Origin: UBA6080 sp964607515
Lineage (GTDB): Bacteria > Fermentibacterota > Fermentibacteria > Fermentibacterales > JCC-6
NCBI GenBank assembly: GCA_964607515.1
Contig: CAZSKU010000006.1
Coordinates: forward strand, 48,407-112,406
Reading direction: 5' to 3'
DNA: 64,000 bases
Of the stretch, positions 1 to 9,196 are shown one piece after another (the stretch's first letter is position 1; each line of letters begins with the position of its first letter). A model generated the notes under the pieces. The model did no database searches. It was not told where the DNA came from and saw only the letters and a program-made list of their open reading frames with translations. The position numbers and the translations under genes are program-made.

Positions 1-1523
1 AGGCCGCTCTCCCGGAGCTGCCTGTGGACCAGGTAGCGCCGGGCTATCTGGAGCTTGTCGTCCTCGGTGTATCCCGGAATGCGGATGATCTCCATCCGGT
101 CCAGGAGAGGCTCGGGAATGGTGTCCAGGGTGTTGGCGGTGGTGATGAACTTGACCCTGCTAAGGTCGAAAGGAATGTTCAGATAGTTGTCCCGGAAGGT
201 GTTGTTCTGCTCCGGGTCCAGAACCTCCAGCAGGGCGGAGGTGGGGTCTCCCCGGAAGTCCCTTCCCAGTTTGTCTATCTCGTCCAGCATGAACACCGGG
301 TTGCAGGTCCCGCACTCCCGGACCCCCTGGATGATCCGGCCGGGCATGGCGCCAATGTAGGTCCTCCGGTGCCCCCTGATCTCCGCCTCGTCGTGCATGC
401 CGCCGAGGCTCAACCGGTAGAACTTCCTTCCGAGCGCCCGGGCGATGCTCTTTCCCATACTGGTCTTCCCCACCCCCGGGGGACCCACGAAGCAGATGAT
501 GGGCGCCTTGCCGGATGGATTGAGGCGGCGCACCGCCAGGAACTCCAGCACCCTCTGCTTCACGTCCTTCAGATCGAAGTGATCGGCGTCGAGGATTCTC
601 CGGGCCCGGCCCAGGTCGAGCCTGTCCCTGGTGTGGACCTCCCAGGGCAGCTGAAGTATCCACTCCACGTAGTTCCTGGTGACTGCGGCCTCCGGAACCC
701 CCGGGTGCATCCTGCCCAGCCTTCGGATTTCCTCCTCGGCGGCCTCCCGGGCATGGTCCGGCAGCCTGGTCTCCTGAAGGCGCTCCATAAGCTCCACGGC
801 CTCGGGGTTCTCGCCCTCGTCGCCGAGTTCCTTCTGGATCACCTTCATCTGTTCCTTGAGGTAGTACTCCCGCTGGTCCTTGTCCATCTCGGAACGGACC
901 TGGGACTGAATCATGTCCCGGAGCTTGAGTATCTGGATTTCGTGGGACATCATGTCCCGGAGTATGCGGAGCCTCTGGATGATGCTGTCCTCCTCCAGAA
1001 GCCTCTGTTTCTCGTTGACCGGAGCCTCCAGCCCCCCCGCGGCCACGAACCCCAGTTTCTCCGGCTCCCGGAGCAGGGTAACCATCTGGAGTTCGTCGGG
1101 CACTCCGGGGGTAAGCTCCATGATCCGCCTGAGCTGGATCTCCACGGCCTTCCGCCACGCCTCGATCTCATCGGGGTCATCGGGGTAGGTGGTCTCAAGC
1201 TTCTCCACCCTGGCCATCTCGAAGGGCCATCCCGGGACGCTCTCCATTACCCTGAACCTGAAGAGCCCCCTTAGGCTGAGCCGGACCACGTCGCCGGGGA
1301 AACGGTAGAGCTTCATGATTCCCGCCGCGGTTCCCACCTTGAAGCCCCTGCCGGTGTCAGGGTCCACGGCCATCACCCCCAGCATCTTCTCATCCCTGAC
1401 CGCGAAGTCAACCATCCTTATCTGGTCAGGGTCTGTGACTGTCAGGGACAGGGTGATGCCCGGCAGGAGAATCCCCTCCGGAAGCACGTAGAGGGGCAGC
1501 AGCAGGGTGCCTTCCCTGTTCAT
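1..1523 (-). CDS. lon: Lon ATP-dependent protease, N-terminal two thirds (cut by window edge)
   Basis: This is the ATP-dependent AAA+ serine protease that degrades misfolded and regulatory proteins in the cytoplasm. About 507 residues are visible. They begin MNREGTLLLPLYVLPEGILL, the start of the LON substrate-binding domain, followed by a helical linker. The AAA+ module has Walker A GPPGVGKTS and Walker B VFMLDEIDK, then the GDPTSALLEVLDPEQN block typical of Lon. The Ser-Lys protease domain lies outside the window. The ATG overlaps the stop of the small heat-shock gene (ATGA), so the two are translationally coupled and form a protein quality-control pair. The family call is secure. Confidence 0.96.
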   Translation of the reverse strand, partial: MNREGTLLLPLYVLPEGILLPGITLSLTVTDPDQIRMVDFAVRDEKMLGVMAVDPDTGRGFKVGTAAGIMKLYRFPGDVVRLSLRGLFRFRVMESVPGWPFEMARVEKLETTYPDDPDEIEAWRKAVEIQLRRIMELTPGVPDELQMVTLLREPEKLGFVAAGGLEAPVNEKQRLLEEDSIIQRLRILRDMMSHEIQILKLRDMIQSQVRSEMDKDQREYYLKEQMKVIQKELGDEGENPEAVELMERLQETRLPDHAREAAEEEIRRLGRMHPGVPEAAVTRNYVEWILQLPWEVHTRDRLDLGRARRILDADHFDLKDVKQRVLEFLAVRRLNPSGKAPIICFVGPPGVGKTSMGKSIARALGRKFYRLSLGGMHDEAEIRGHRRTYIGAMPGRIIQGVRECGTCNPVFMLDEIDKLGRDFRGDPTSALLEVLDPEQNNTFRDNYLNIPFDLSRVKFITTANTLDTIPEPLLDRMEIIRIPGYTEDDKLQIARRYLVHRQLRESG

Positions 1524-1885
1524 TCTGACTTGCCGGACTCCCGGACGGGTATGGAGACCGAGGCCGGGAACGAGTGACGGAGGGTAATAATCAGCAGGCC
1601 GTTCTCCAGCACCGCCTCCACGGTGCTGGTGTCCACCCTGGACGGCAGGTGGACCACCCGCTCGAACTGGCCTGAGGGGATTTCCATGCCCAGGGGTGAG
1701 AGCCCCTGGTAGGATATGCTCTTCCGTACACCGCTCAGGGTCAGGGTCGAGGGGGTCACCTCCAGATGGGTCTGGTCGGGGTCCACACCGGGAAGCTCCA
1801 CCACCACCACGGTCTGGCGTTCCCCTCCGTAGACGTCCACCAGGGGGGTCCAGACGCCTTTACCTATGCCGTACACGGATGTCAC
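1520..1885 (-). CDS. Hsp20/alpha-crystallin small heat-shock protein
   Basis: This is an ATP-independent chaperone (121 aa) that holds unfolding proteins. The alpha-crystallin domain fills almost the whole chain: VDVYGGERQTVVVVELPGVD near the start, and the ENGLLIITL block corresponding to the conserved A-x-x-x-n-G-v-L motif near the end. I chose the GTG at 1885 because it overlaps the upstream stop as GTGA; longer reading-frame starts would lie deep inside the upstream gene. It sits between the TonB/PEGA protein and lon, with a 4-nt overlap on each side, so the three are one transcription unit. Confidence 0.9.
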   Translation of the reverse strand: MTSVYGIGKGVWTPLVDVYGGERQTVVVVELPGVDPDQTHLEVTPSTLTLSGVRKSISYQGLSPLGMEIPSGQFERVVHLPSRVDTSTVEAVLENGLLIITLRHSFPASVSIPVRESGKSE

Positions 1886-4125
1886 TCCACGTCGAATCGA
1901 ACCTGAACCGTGGTGGTCACCTCCACCGGGACGCCGTCCTGGGTCGCCGGGTTGAACACCCACTGCCTCACCGCGTCAACCGCCGCCTGGCCGCACCCGA
2001 GGCCGACCTGGTCGTTGATGACCGAAACGTCCCTGACCCGGCCGTCGGTTCCGACCCGGACCTCCAGGGTCACGAATCCATGTACGTCGCCCCGCTGCTG
2101 GGCCAGGTTCGGGGTTACCGGGGCGGTCTGCGAGATGGGGTACGGCGGAATCACAGGCGCCTCGGAGGGGGATTCGACCTCTTCCGGGGCGACCTCCGCG
2201 GGCTCGGCGGTGTAGCGGATGCTTGTGTCCTCGCCGGCGGCGATGGTCACCGTGGAGACCTGATCCTCGTAATCGGGGTTGGAGAGCCTCACCGTGTAGG
2301 TGCCCTCCTGGAGTTCCAAAGGCGGCATCGGGGTCTGGCCCATCGCCTCGCCGTTCACATAGACGTCGGCCCAGGGTTCCGGCCCGATGAGAAGTCTTCC
2401 GGTTCGGACGATCTCCACCGGGGATACCGTGCGGGTGTAACCTTCCTCGGTGAGGTTGATGGTTTCCGCCCAGGTCTCCCTGTCCTCCATGGTCACCCTG
2501 AGAGTGTGGGTTCCCAGGGGCAGCACCCTGGTGACCCTTCTGACCCCGGTTCCCACCCTCTCTCCGTCTATATCGAAGTTGGCCGCTCCCGGAACGTCGG
2601 CCGCCAGGGAGAGAACCACCTGGGATTCCTGCCGGGATAGAAGGGCGAGGGTGAAGTTCTGGGTTTCCGCGGAGTAGTCCACGAGAATGGATTCCGGGAT
2701 CGAGTTGAACCCCTCCATCACTGGCTGGAAGACATGAAGACCCGTGGGAATCTCCAGCGGTGGCTGAGCCGGGGCGCCGTCAACCATCCAGGTGATCTGC
2801 CCGGGCTCCGGTTCGGGTTGTCCCTCGGGCATCACCGGAGTGAACCGCACCGTGACAGCATGGGTTCCCATGGTATCCGGGGCGAGGGCAAGCTCCAGGG
2901 AATCGCCCGGAGCAAGCTCCAGTATCTGGAAGAGGGTCTCGTATCCCGCCGCCCTGATCTCCAGGGCTCGCGGGGTCGAAACCGTGTCGGAGAAGGAATA
3001 CAACCCGGTGGCCGGGTCCGGGTGGAGCTCCCGGCCGTCAAGGCTCACCGAGGGATTCTCCACCCCGGTTACGCTGAAGGACACCCTGTAGGGAACCGGC
3101 CCCTCGGGAACCTCCACCCGTGGACCCGCGAAGGGCTTGAACACCAGGATGACAACCGCCAGCACCAGAACTGCGGCTGCAATGGCTATCCCCAGGGGGA
3201 ACCCCCTCCTCCTGGTTTCCCTTTCCTCCGGCTCCTCAGGAACCGGTTCCGGGACCGGCGCTGCGGCAGCCCGCTTCCGGGTCTTCCTGGCCGGGGCCGG
3301 AGCGGGAGCAACGGCGCCGGCGGCCTCTTCCGGCGCCTTGCCCAGAAGCTTCTCGAGCCCGTCTATGAGATCCTTTACGGTGGCGTTTTCAGGATACTTT
3401 TCCCGGGCCTCCAGGGCCTCCTGGTAAGCCTCCTTGTAAGAGCTTTTGGCGATCCTGTCACGAATGGACGCCACGGCGGCGTTTTCCGGGGACACCGCGG
3501 GCTTTTCCGGAGCGGCCTTGGGCCTGACCCCCGGTTTCGTCTTCGGGGGGGCGACGGGGCGGGGAGCCGGTTTCCTGGTTTCAGGCTTCCATGATTCAAT
3601 TCTGGCTACAAGAGATGGAAGGGCCGGAGCCATAGGCCATATCTCGAATATCCGACGGGCGGTTGTCACGGCTTCCGCAGGCTCTCCGGCCCCGAGCCTG
3701 GCCAGCGCCTTGTCAACCAGACCGTTGACCTTTATCTGGCGCCGCAGGATCTGAATCTTCCGGTTTACGTCGAGGTTTTCGGGGTCGTGGCGCTTCGCCC
3801 TCTCCAGTTCCTGCAGGGCCCTGACTTCGTCGCCCTCGGAAAGCGCGGCGTCAGACCTCTTCATGCACTCGGAGACGAAGTCAGCGGGGGTAGCCTGGCC
3901 GATGTTCGTATGGGCCCTGACCGACCTGCTCTTGCTGAAATTGCGCATGGCGGCCTGTTCCCGCTCCAGCTCGGTGATCCTCTTCTGGATGTCGACGTTC
4001 TCGGGGTCCAGCTCGGCGGCCCTCTGAAGGGCAAGAAGCGCCTTCTCCCTGTTGCCCGCCCTCGCCAGTTCACCGGCCCGGGCCACAAGCTGCTCCGCCC
4101 GCTTCTTCATCCCTGGTGAAGCCAT
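1882..4125 (-). CDS. TPR / PEGA / TonB C-terminal domain membrane protein
   Basis: A 747-aa protein with four visible parts: an N-terminal set of TPR-like helices (residues about 1-280, rich in Ala/Pro/Lys towards the end), one membrane segment (GIAIAAAVLVLAVVILVF, about residue 310), a run of PEGA-like beta domains (for example GRLLIGPEPWADVYVNGE), and a C-terminal TonB domain ending VRFDVE. This suggests a cytoplasmic TPR scaffold, an inner-membrane anchor and a periplasmic arm. PEGA domains are found in surface and wall proteins, and the TonB domain usually touches outer-membrane receptors. The usual partners ExbB/ExbD are not nearby. The ATG at 4125 follows GGGAGGGG; an alternative ATG lies 30 nt upstream. 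Confidence 0.85.
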   Translation of the reverse strand: MASPGMKKRAEQLVARAGELARAGNREKALLALQRAAELDPENVDIQKRITELEREQAAMRNFSKSRSVRAHTNIGQATPADFVSECMKRSDAALSEGDEVRALQELERAKRHDPENLDVNRKIQILRRQIKVNGLVDKALARLGAGEPAEAVTTARRIFEIWPMAPALPSLVARIESWKPETRKPAPRPVAPPKTKPGVRPKAAPEKPAVSPENAAVASIRDRIAKSSYKEAYQEALEAREKYPENATVKDLIDGLEKLLGKAPEEAAGAVAPAPAPARKTRKRAAAAPVPEPVPEEPEERETRRRGFPLGIAIAAAVLVLAVVILVFKPFAGPRVEVPEGPVPYRVSFSVTGVENPSVSLDGRELHPDPATGLYSFSDTVSTPRALEIRAAGYETLFQILELAPGDSLELALAPDTMGTHAVTVRFTPVMPEGQPEPEPGQITWMVDGAPAQPPLEIPTGLHVFQPVMEGFNSIPESILVDYSAETQNFTLALLSRQESQVVLSLAADVPGAANFDIDGERVGTGVRRVTRVLPLGTHTLRVTMEDRETWAETINLTEEGYTRTVSPVEIVRTGRLLIGPEPWADVYVNGEAMGQTPMPPLELQEGTYTVRLSNPDYEDQVSTVTIAAGEDTSIRYTAEPAEVAPEEVESPSEAPVIPPYPISQTAPVTPNLAQQRGDVHGFVTLEVRVGTDGRVRDVSVINDQVGLGCGQAAVDAVRQWVFNPATQDGVPVEVTTTVQVRFDVE

Positions 4126-4207
4126 TTCCCCTCCCGTGAACAGGGGTGAACACACACGGGGTACACGGCACCCCCCCGGGCCGAACCCCTCTTTCTTGAA
4201 ACCCTAA

Positions 4208-4235
4208 TTGGTAACATCGGAGCAATCCATGTCAA
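4208..4235 (-). promoter_or_regulatory. Possible sigma70 promoter for the TPR/PEGA/TonB-hsp20-lon unit
   Basis: On the minus strand a perfect TTGACA (4235-4230) is followed after 16 nt by TACCAA, a weak -10 match. It lies in the 144-nt gap between the recG stop and the 4125 start, about 85 nt upstream of that start. The strong -35 and weak -10 make this a tentative call. Nothing else was recognised in this gap. Confidence 0.3.
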
Positions 4236-4269
4236 CCCCCCGGAAAGCCGGAAAATCTGTGCGCAAAGC

Positions 4270-6297
4270 CTAGATTCCGGGAAAGGAGAGGCCTCCGAAA
4301 CGCCATGCCTCTGCCCGGACGAGTCGCTCCAGATCCGCATCCCCCGGTGCCGGAATATGCTCCAATCCCCGCATCAACCCAATATCCCTGGAGAGGTCGG
4401 CCACCCTGAACTCGGGAATGCCGTGCTGCCTGGTCCCCAGGACCTGGCCGGGGCCCCGGAGTTCCAGATCCTTCGAAGCCACCAGGAAACCGTCCGAGGT
4501 TCCGGCAAGAGCGTCGAGCCGTGCCTTCGCCTGGGGTGAATCGTTATCCTCGTGCACAAGAAAGCACCAGGAATCGCCCACCCCGCGGCCCACCCTGCCT
4601 CTGAGCTGGTGGAGCTGGCTGAGGCCGAACCTGCCCGCTCCCGAGACAACCATCACGGTTGCCCGGGGTACGTCTATTCCCACCTCGATCACCGTGGTAC
4701 TGACCAGTACCCGGGCCTTTCCGGTGGCGAACGCGGTTACCGCCTCGACCTTCTTCCCCGGGGGCATGCCCCCGTGAAGCAGCACCGCTCCCCACCGGCC
4801 CAGGGGTCCCCTGCCGACCCGGTCGAAGGCGGTCTCCGCGTCCAGCGCGGGTATGTTGTCGGAAACCTCCTTCAGGGGGTACACCATGAAGGCCTGCTCC
4901 CCCAGGGACAGTCTTTCCAGAATGAATTCCGCCAGCTTCCTCTTCCTGTCGTCGGGTATGACCCTGGTAACGGTTCTGCCCCGGCCCGGAGGCATCATGT
5001 CTATGACCGACAGGTCCAGGTCCCCGTACAGGGTCATGGCCAGGGTCCTGGGAATCGGGGTGGCGCTCATTATCAGAACGTGGGGTCTCGGAGACCTTCC
5101 CGCGGTGAGTTTTTCCCTCTGCAGGACTCCGAACTTGTGCTGCTCGTCCACCACCAGCAGGGCAAGCCGGCTCAGGGGAACCCAGTCCTCCAGCACCGCG
5201 TGGGTACCCACCAGCACACAGTCCGGCCGACGCTCCATATCCCCGGCCAGGGCCTTTCTGGCGGAAGCGCCGGTACCCCCGGTGAGCAGACGGACCTGGA
5301 TTCCGAGACACCCCAGGAAACTCCGCAGGCTCCGATGATGCTGCACAGCCAGCACCTCGGTGGGCGCCAGGAGCACCGCCGTGCGGCCCGACATCACGCA
5401 CCTGGCGCAGGCGGCGGCGGCCACCACGGTCTTGCCGGACCCCACATCCCCCTGCAGCAGCCTTCTCATGGGCTCCGACCGGGAAAGATCTCCCAGGGTT
5501 TCCCCGATGACCCTTTCCTGGGCCCCGGTGAGGGGCCAGGGAAGCCGGGCGGCGAACTCCCCTGGAGAACCGGGCCAGGCGGTCAGCGCAACCCCGGGTT
5601 CCCTTCCCGTCCTGGCCCTGACCAAGCCCAGGGCCCAACGGTACAGACACAACTCCTCCAGGGCCAGGGTGTCCCTGGCCCTTCGGGCTTCCCCGGGGTC
5701 TTCCGGGTGGTGGGCCGCCCGGAGCAGCGCAGTCCTGTCGGAGAATCCAGCCTTCTCGAGAATCTCCGCAGGAAGCAGCGGAGGCGGAGGCGACAGCTCC
5801 TGAAGCCCCAGCCCAACCATCCTGCGCATCATCCCCTGGGTGAGTCCGGCGGTGAGGGGATAAAGGGGAAGCATTCCCGGAGCCTCCGGCACTCCCCCGG
5901 CGGGCGGGAACAGGAGGTCCGGATGAATCATGGCCGGACCGCGGAAGTTCTCCACGGTCCCGGAGGCCACCAGTTGAAGCCCCTTTTCCAGCCGGGACGC
6001 CGGGTAGCGGTCGCTGAAGAACACCAGCCTCACCGGGGCGCCGTCGGAGAGGAGGGCCTCCACCATGACCCTTCCTCCGGTGGTGCGTCTTCGATTGACC
6101 GACAGGATGGTTCCGGCGACAGTCAGGGTTTCGCCGGACGCCGCGGAAGAAACGGGTACCACGGTTCTGCGGTCGAGCCACGCCCTGGGCAGGTGCAGAA
6201 GCAGTTCCCCGAGCAGATCGATGCCCAGCTTCCTGAGAAGTGCCGCCCTGGCGGGTCCGACCCCTCTGAGCCAGCGCACCTGATCATCCAGTTTCAT
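4270..6297 (-). CDS. recG: ATP-dependent DNA helicase RecG
   Basis: This helicase regresses stalled replication forks and remodels branched DNA. The 675-aa length is close to the usual 690. It has an N-terminal wedge/OB region (residues about 1-250), Walker A GDVGSGKT (about 283-290), the DEQH box in VVDEQHKFGV, SATPIPRTLAMTLYGDLDLS, and the helicase C domain with VSTTVIEVGIDVPRATVM and QLHQLRGRVGRG. The ATG at 6297 begins MKLDDQVRWLRGVGPARA, a normal RecG start, and follows GGGAGG. A longer start at 6324 would run into the promoter of the divergent TPR gene. It is probably a single-gene unit. Confidence 0.97.
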   Translation of the reverse strand: MKLDDQVRWLRGVGPARAALLRKLGIDLLGELLLHLPRAWLDRRTVVPVSSAASGETLTVAGTILSVNRRRTTGGRVMVEALLSDGAPVRLVFFSDRYPASRLEKGLQLVASGTVENFRGPAMIHPDLLFPPAGGVPEAPGMLPLYPLTAGLTQGMMRRMVGLGLQELSPPPPLLPAEILEKAGFSDRTALLRAAHHPEDPGEARRARDTLALEELCLYRWALGLVRARTGREPGVALTAWPGSPGEFAARLPWPLTGAQERVIGETLGDLSRSEPMRRLLQGDVGSGKTVVAAAACARCVMSGRTAVLLAPTEVLAVQHHRSLRSFLGCLGIQVRLLTGGTGASARKALAGDMERRPDCVLVGTHAVLEDWVPLSRLALLVVDEQHKFGVLQREKLTAGRSPRPHVLIMSATPIPRTLAMTLYGDLDLSVIDMMPPGRGRTVTRVIPDDRKRKLAEFILERLSLGEQAFMVYPLKEVSDNIPALDAETAFDRVGRGPLGRWGAVLLHGGMPPGKKVEAVTAFATGKARVLVSTTVIEVGIDVPRATVMVVSGAGRFGLSQLHQLRGRVGRGVGDSWCFLVHEDNDSPQAKARLDALAGTSDGFLVASKDLELRGPGQVLGTRQHGIPEFRVADLSRDIGLMRGLEHIPAPGDADLERLVRAEAWRFGGLSFPGI

Positions 6298-6313
6298 GGG
6301 CCTCCCGGGGGGC

Positions 6314-6340
6314 TTGACGGACACCGGGGGTATGTATAAT
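6314..6340 (+). promoter_or_regulatory. Sigma70-like promoter for the TPR gene at 6385
   Basis: TTGACG (6314-6319), a 15-nt spacer, then a perfect TATAAT (6335-6340), placed 45 nt before the ATG at 6385. The spacer is 2 nt shorter than the optimum. It overlaps the 5' edge of the divergent recG gene. Confidence 0.6.
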
Positions 6341-6384
6341 TGACGCCGATACTCTGAAGCCAGCTAACCGGAGGTTTCACTGGG

Positions 6385-6903
6385 ATGACAGAGCGCCGAG
6401 CCCTTTACGAGCAGCTGAAGAAGGCGGTCGCCGATGACCCGGAGGACATCGACGCACGTATCAGCCTGGCAGCCATGTACATGGAGGACAACAACCCGGC
6501 GGGAGCCCTGCCGCACTACGACGAAGTTCTCAACATCGACCCCGAAAACGCCGAGGCTTTCCTGGGGCTGGGCCTGGCATGGGGTCACGCCATTCTGGAG
6601 AACATCCCCCCGGCCGACCTCTGGGGAAAGGATCACGACGAAGAGGAAATGCTGGAGAAAGCCATCGACTTCCTGGAGAGAGCGGTGGAGCTGGATCCCG
6701 AGGTGACCCAGGCGCTGAACGCCCTGGGCAGGCTGTACGTGGTCCAGGGGCAGGAGGAGGAGGCCATCGAGATGTTCCGCCAGTCCCTGATCCTCGACCA
6801 GTCGCAGCACGATGTCCTGGAGGATCTGGGAGAACTCACCGGCAAGCCCGCCTGGCAGATTCTCGAAAAGGACGTCTACATGGGGGAACTGGACGAGGAA
6901 TAG
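6385..6903 (+). CDS. TPR-repeat protein
   Basis: A 172-aa soluble protein of tetratricopeptide repeats. Recognisable units include AYMEDNNPAGALPHYDEVL-like helices near residues 30-50, the unit EKAIDFLERAVELDPE near 95, and LGRLYVVQGQEEEAIEMFRQ near 115-135. There is no signal peptide or membrane segment, so it should be cytoplasmic. It is very acidic, ending GELDEE. Its partners cannot be inferred. GGAGG sits 10 nt before the ATG, and a near-consensus promoter lies just upstream. The next gene downstream has its own likely promoter. Confidence 0.85.
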   Translation: MTERRALYEQLKKAVADDPEDIDARISLAAMYMEDNNPAGALPHYDEVLNIDPENAEAFLGLGLAWGHAILENIPPADLWGKDHDEEEMLEKAIDFLERAVELDPEVTQALNALGRLYVVQGQEEEAIEMFRQSLILDQSQHDVLEDLGELTGKPAWQILEKDVYMGELDEE

Positions 6904-6923
6904 CCTCCTCGGACTCCCTTGCC

Positions 6924-6953
6924 TTGCTCTCCCGGAGCTTCAATATTGATAAT
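6924..6953 (+). promoter_or_regulatory. Possible promoter for the secreted protein at 6984
   Basis: TTGCTC (6924-6929) and GATAAT (6948-6953, 5 of 6 to consensus) are separated by 18 nt, in the 80-nt gap before the ATG at 6984. A ribosome binding site GGGAGGG follows. Confidence 0.4.
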
Positions 6954-6983
6954 GATTAGCAGGTTTGAATCAGGGAGGGCATC

Positions 6984-8384
6984 ATGCGCAAGTCAATCTG
7001 GATACTTTCAATAGTCTCCGTTGCGGCCTTCTCCCAGAACTACTGGTCCAACGACGTACTTATCTGGGGATTCACCGGCGGGATCACTTCCCCGGGCACG
7101 GGCTATCAGACCCATGACGGGTTGTACGGAACCGGAGGGGACGTATACGCCGCGGCGGTCCAGAGCAGACCGGGGAACCCCAACGGCGACCTGGTGGTGC
7201 TCCGCAAGTCCAGCGACCACGGATACACCTGGACCAGGCAGATAACGATCACCTGCGGAGAGGGAAACAGCGCGTTCACGCCCAGGCTCGTGTTCTGCGA
7301 CGGCGGAGTGAACATCGTCCTGTTCGTGGCATTCGGCTTTTACAACGGTGAGACGGGTGTCTACGGCTACAAGTACGGGGCCGAGAGCCTGAATTTCATC
7401 GACTTCTTCACCGTTGACAGTTCGTACCCGGGGATGGCGGCCATAAGGTCCTTCACCATCAACCCGGGGTGCAGCGATTATTACTACGGATTCATGGAGA
7501 CCGCAGACGACTGGCTCTACCTGAGCGTCAGCCAGGATCTGGAGAGCTGGAGCCCGGCCCAGCCCCTGGCCGCCAACGTCGTCAGGGCTTCCGCCACCGG
7601 GGGGCCCGGCGCCAGAGCGGCGGTGGCCTGGTACGATCCGTACCAGCTGGCCGCGGTGTGCGCCACCGGCGCGTCCGGAACCATGGGCACACCCGTGAAG
7701 GTCGGGGACGCTCCGTCCGGAGCCGCGCCCATTCCCGCCTGGGAGGAAGGGGGCTCCGAAACCCTCGGGCTGTTCTGGCACAATTCCGGAGAGGCTGTTC
7801 TTCTCAGCCTGTCCGGCGACTACGGCGCCACCTGGACGACTCCCTCGACTCTGGCTTCCGGGGTGTACCCCTTCGCGGACATATACAACGGTTCAACACC
7901 CGTGGCGGTATGCTACACAGGAGCATCCGGGGAGGTTTTCACCGGAATCGCCGCCAGCCTGTCGGGAGCGGGGTCAATGTCCTTCACCCAGAGGAACGAT
8001 CACCCCGCCTACACTCTCAGCCCGGCGGTAATCAGGCAGAGCAGCGAATCCGGGGCCACCGGCCTCATGTACCTGAGCGCCGACGGGGTGAACCTCTGGT
8101 TCGACAACGCCATGTTCCCCGAGGGGATCGAGGAGCCGGAGCAGCCCGGGGAAGGATGGATCTCCGTGTTTCCCAACCCCACTGCCGGTACGGTTACCAT
8201 CCGGGTCTCCCCGGGCGAAGGCGAAGCTTCCGTAGGGGTCTACTCCCTGGACGGAAGGCTGGTCTGGTCCGGAACCACCACCGGGGGGGAGATTTCCAGT
8301 AACATGGGCCTTCCCCCGGGGGTATACAGCGTCTGCGCTGTCCGCGGAGGCTCCAGGCTCAGCAGCCGGATGATTCTGCTCTAG
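6984..8384 (+). CDS. Secreted sialidase/propeller-like protein with Por-type (T9SS) C-terminal sorting domain
   Basis: A 466-aa exported protein. The signal peptide is short (MRKSIWILSIVSVAAFSQ). The body has repeated Asp-box-like elements such as SSDHGYTWTRQITI and SGDYGATWTTPS, as in sialidase or BNR beta-propellers that read surface glycans. The last 80 or so residues (from VFPNPTAGTVTIRV to SRMILL) match the C-terminal sorting domain used by the Por/type IX secretion system, so the protein is predicted to be cell-surface attached or released. No catalytic residues could be assigned. Its 3' end overlaps the convergent panE-like gene by 26 nt. Confidence 0.8.
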   Translation: MRKSIWILSIVSVAAFSQNYWSNDVLIWGFTGGITSPGTGYQTHDGLYGTGGDVYAAAVQSRPGNPNGDLVVLRKSSDHGYTWTRQITITCGEGNSAFTPRLVFCDGGVNIVLFVAFGFYNGETGVYGYKYGAESLNFIDFFTVDSSYPGMAAIRSFTINPGCSDYYYGFMETADDWLYLSVSQDLESWSPAQPLAANVVRASATGGPGARAAVAWYDPYQLAAVCATGASGTMGTPVKVGDAPSGAAPIPAWEEGGSETLGLFWHNSGEAVLLSLSGDYGATWTTPSTLASGVYPFADIYNGSTPVAVCYTGASGEVFTGIAASLSGAGSMSFTQRNDHPAYTLSPAVIRQSSESGATGLMYLSADGVNLWFDNAMFPEGIEEPEQPGEGWISVFPNPTAGTVTIRVSPGEGEASVGVYSLDGRLVWSGTTTGGEISSNMGLPPGVYSVCAVRGGSRLSSRMILL

Positions 8385-9192
8385 CCTTCACCAGGTCGCA
8401 CAGAACAGCCGCCGCCGGGCACCGATCCGGACCGAGCCTTCGCAGGGCGTACTCCGTGAGCCACGGAAGCTCCGTGGGTCTTCCCTCAATTACATCCTGA
8501 AGCATGCTGCACAGATTCCCCGATTTTTCCAGGATCCTCCGCAGCATACCCCGGGCGGTTTCCAGGCAGTCCTTCCTCACCGCCGGCGCCAGTTCCAGGA
8601 ACAGGAGTTCGACAAGGCCCGACAACCCGGCGGGAAGAAGCCGGTTGTTGGGCAGGCCGGTCAGAGCCCCCAGGGGGTTGACTATGCTGTTCACCAGCCA
8701 TTTGGCCTGGACGTGGAGATGAATGTCCTCCACGGGTCTCACCGGCAGGCCGGCGCCCCGGAATACCTCTTCGGCAGCCCCGTCCCGGGAGACCACCAGC
8801 TCACCGGGGGCGGTGAGGACCCCCCCTTCCCGCAGGCGGAAACCGGCGGTGAGCACTCCCGGCTCCACCGTCAGCCCCCCCCATTCGCCGGTTTCGAAAA
8901 GGCCGTTGGACAGGTTTACCAGCCGGGCCGGCTCTGCTGCGGCGATCCCCTTCAGCGCTCCGGCCAGATGATAGGTTTTCAAGGTGCAGACCATCACCGC
9001 ACCCCGGGGAGCGGAAAAGGCGTCTCCGACGGAAACCTCCGCCCGTCCCCGGATCCAGCCCTCGGCAACGATTTCCCGGCGCCCGGAAGGGACTCCCGGA
9101 GGACCCGCCAGGAACACCTCCCGCCGGGACATGGAAAGGGCGACGGCCAGACCCGAGCCTACGGCGCCGTCGCCCAGTATCACCACGGGCAC
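8359..9192 (-). CDS. panE: Ketopantoate reductase family protein (PanE/ApbA)
   Basis: Predicted to reduce 2-dehydropantoate to pantoate with NADPH in pantothenate/CoA synthesis. The 277-aa chain starts VVILGDGAVGSGLAVALS, a Rossmann GxGxxG motif. Its C-terminal helical domain contains KWLVNSIVNPLGALTG, which carries the family's conserved Lys and Asn. The family also includes other 2-keto-acid reductases, and the N-terminal sequence is somewhat divergent, so substrate is inferred. The GTG start lies 4 nt after the YtxH-like stop; this is the last gene of the secA operon. Confidence 0.82.
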   Translation of the reverse strand: MPVVILGDGAVGSGLAVALSMSRREVFLAGPPGVPSGRREIVAEGWIRGRAEVSVGDAFSAPRGAVMVCTLKTYHLAGALKGIAAAEPARLVNLSNGLFETGEWGGLTVEPGVLTAGFRLREGGVLTAPGELVVSRDGAAEEVFRGAGLPVRPVEDIHLHVQAKWLVNSIVNPLGALTGLPNNRLLPAGLSGLVELLFLELAPAVRKDCLETARGMLRRILEKSGNLCSMLQDVIEGRPTELPWLTEYALRRLGPDRCPAAAVLCDLVKARAESSGC

Positions 9193-9196
9193 GGTG

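Noticed and set aside
24..1274. Long plus-strand frame of 416 codons opposite lon
   Set aside because: It is a mirror of the lon reading frame in GC-rich DNA; the minus-strand frame has all Lon motifs, and the plus-strand product has no recognisable domain.
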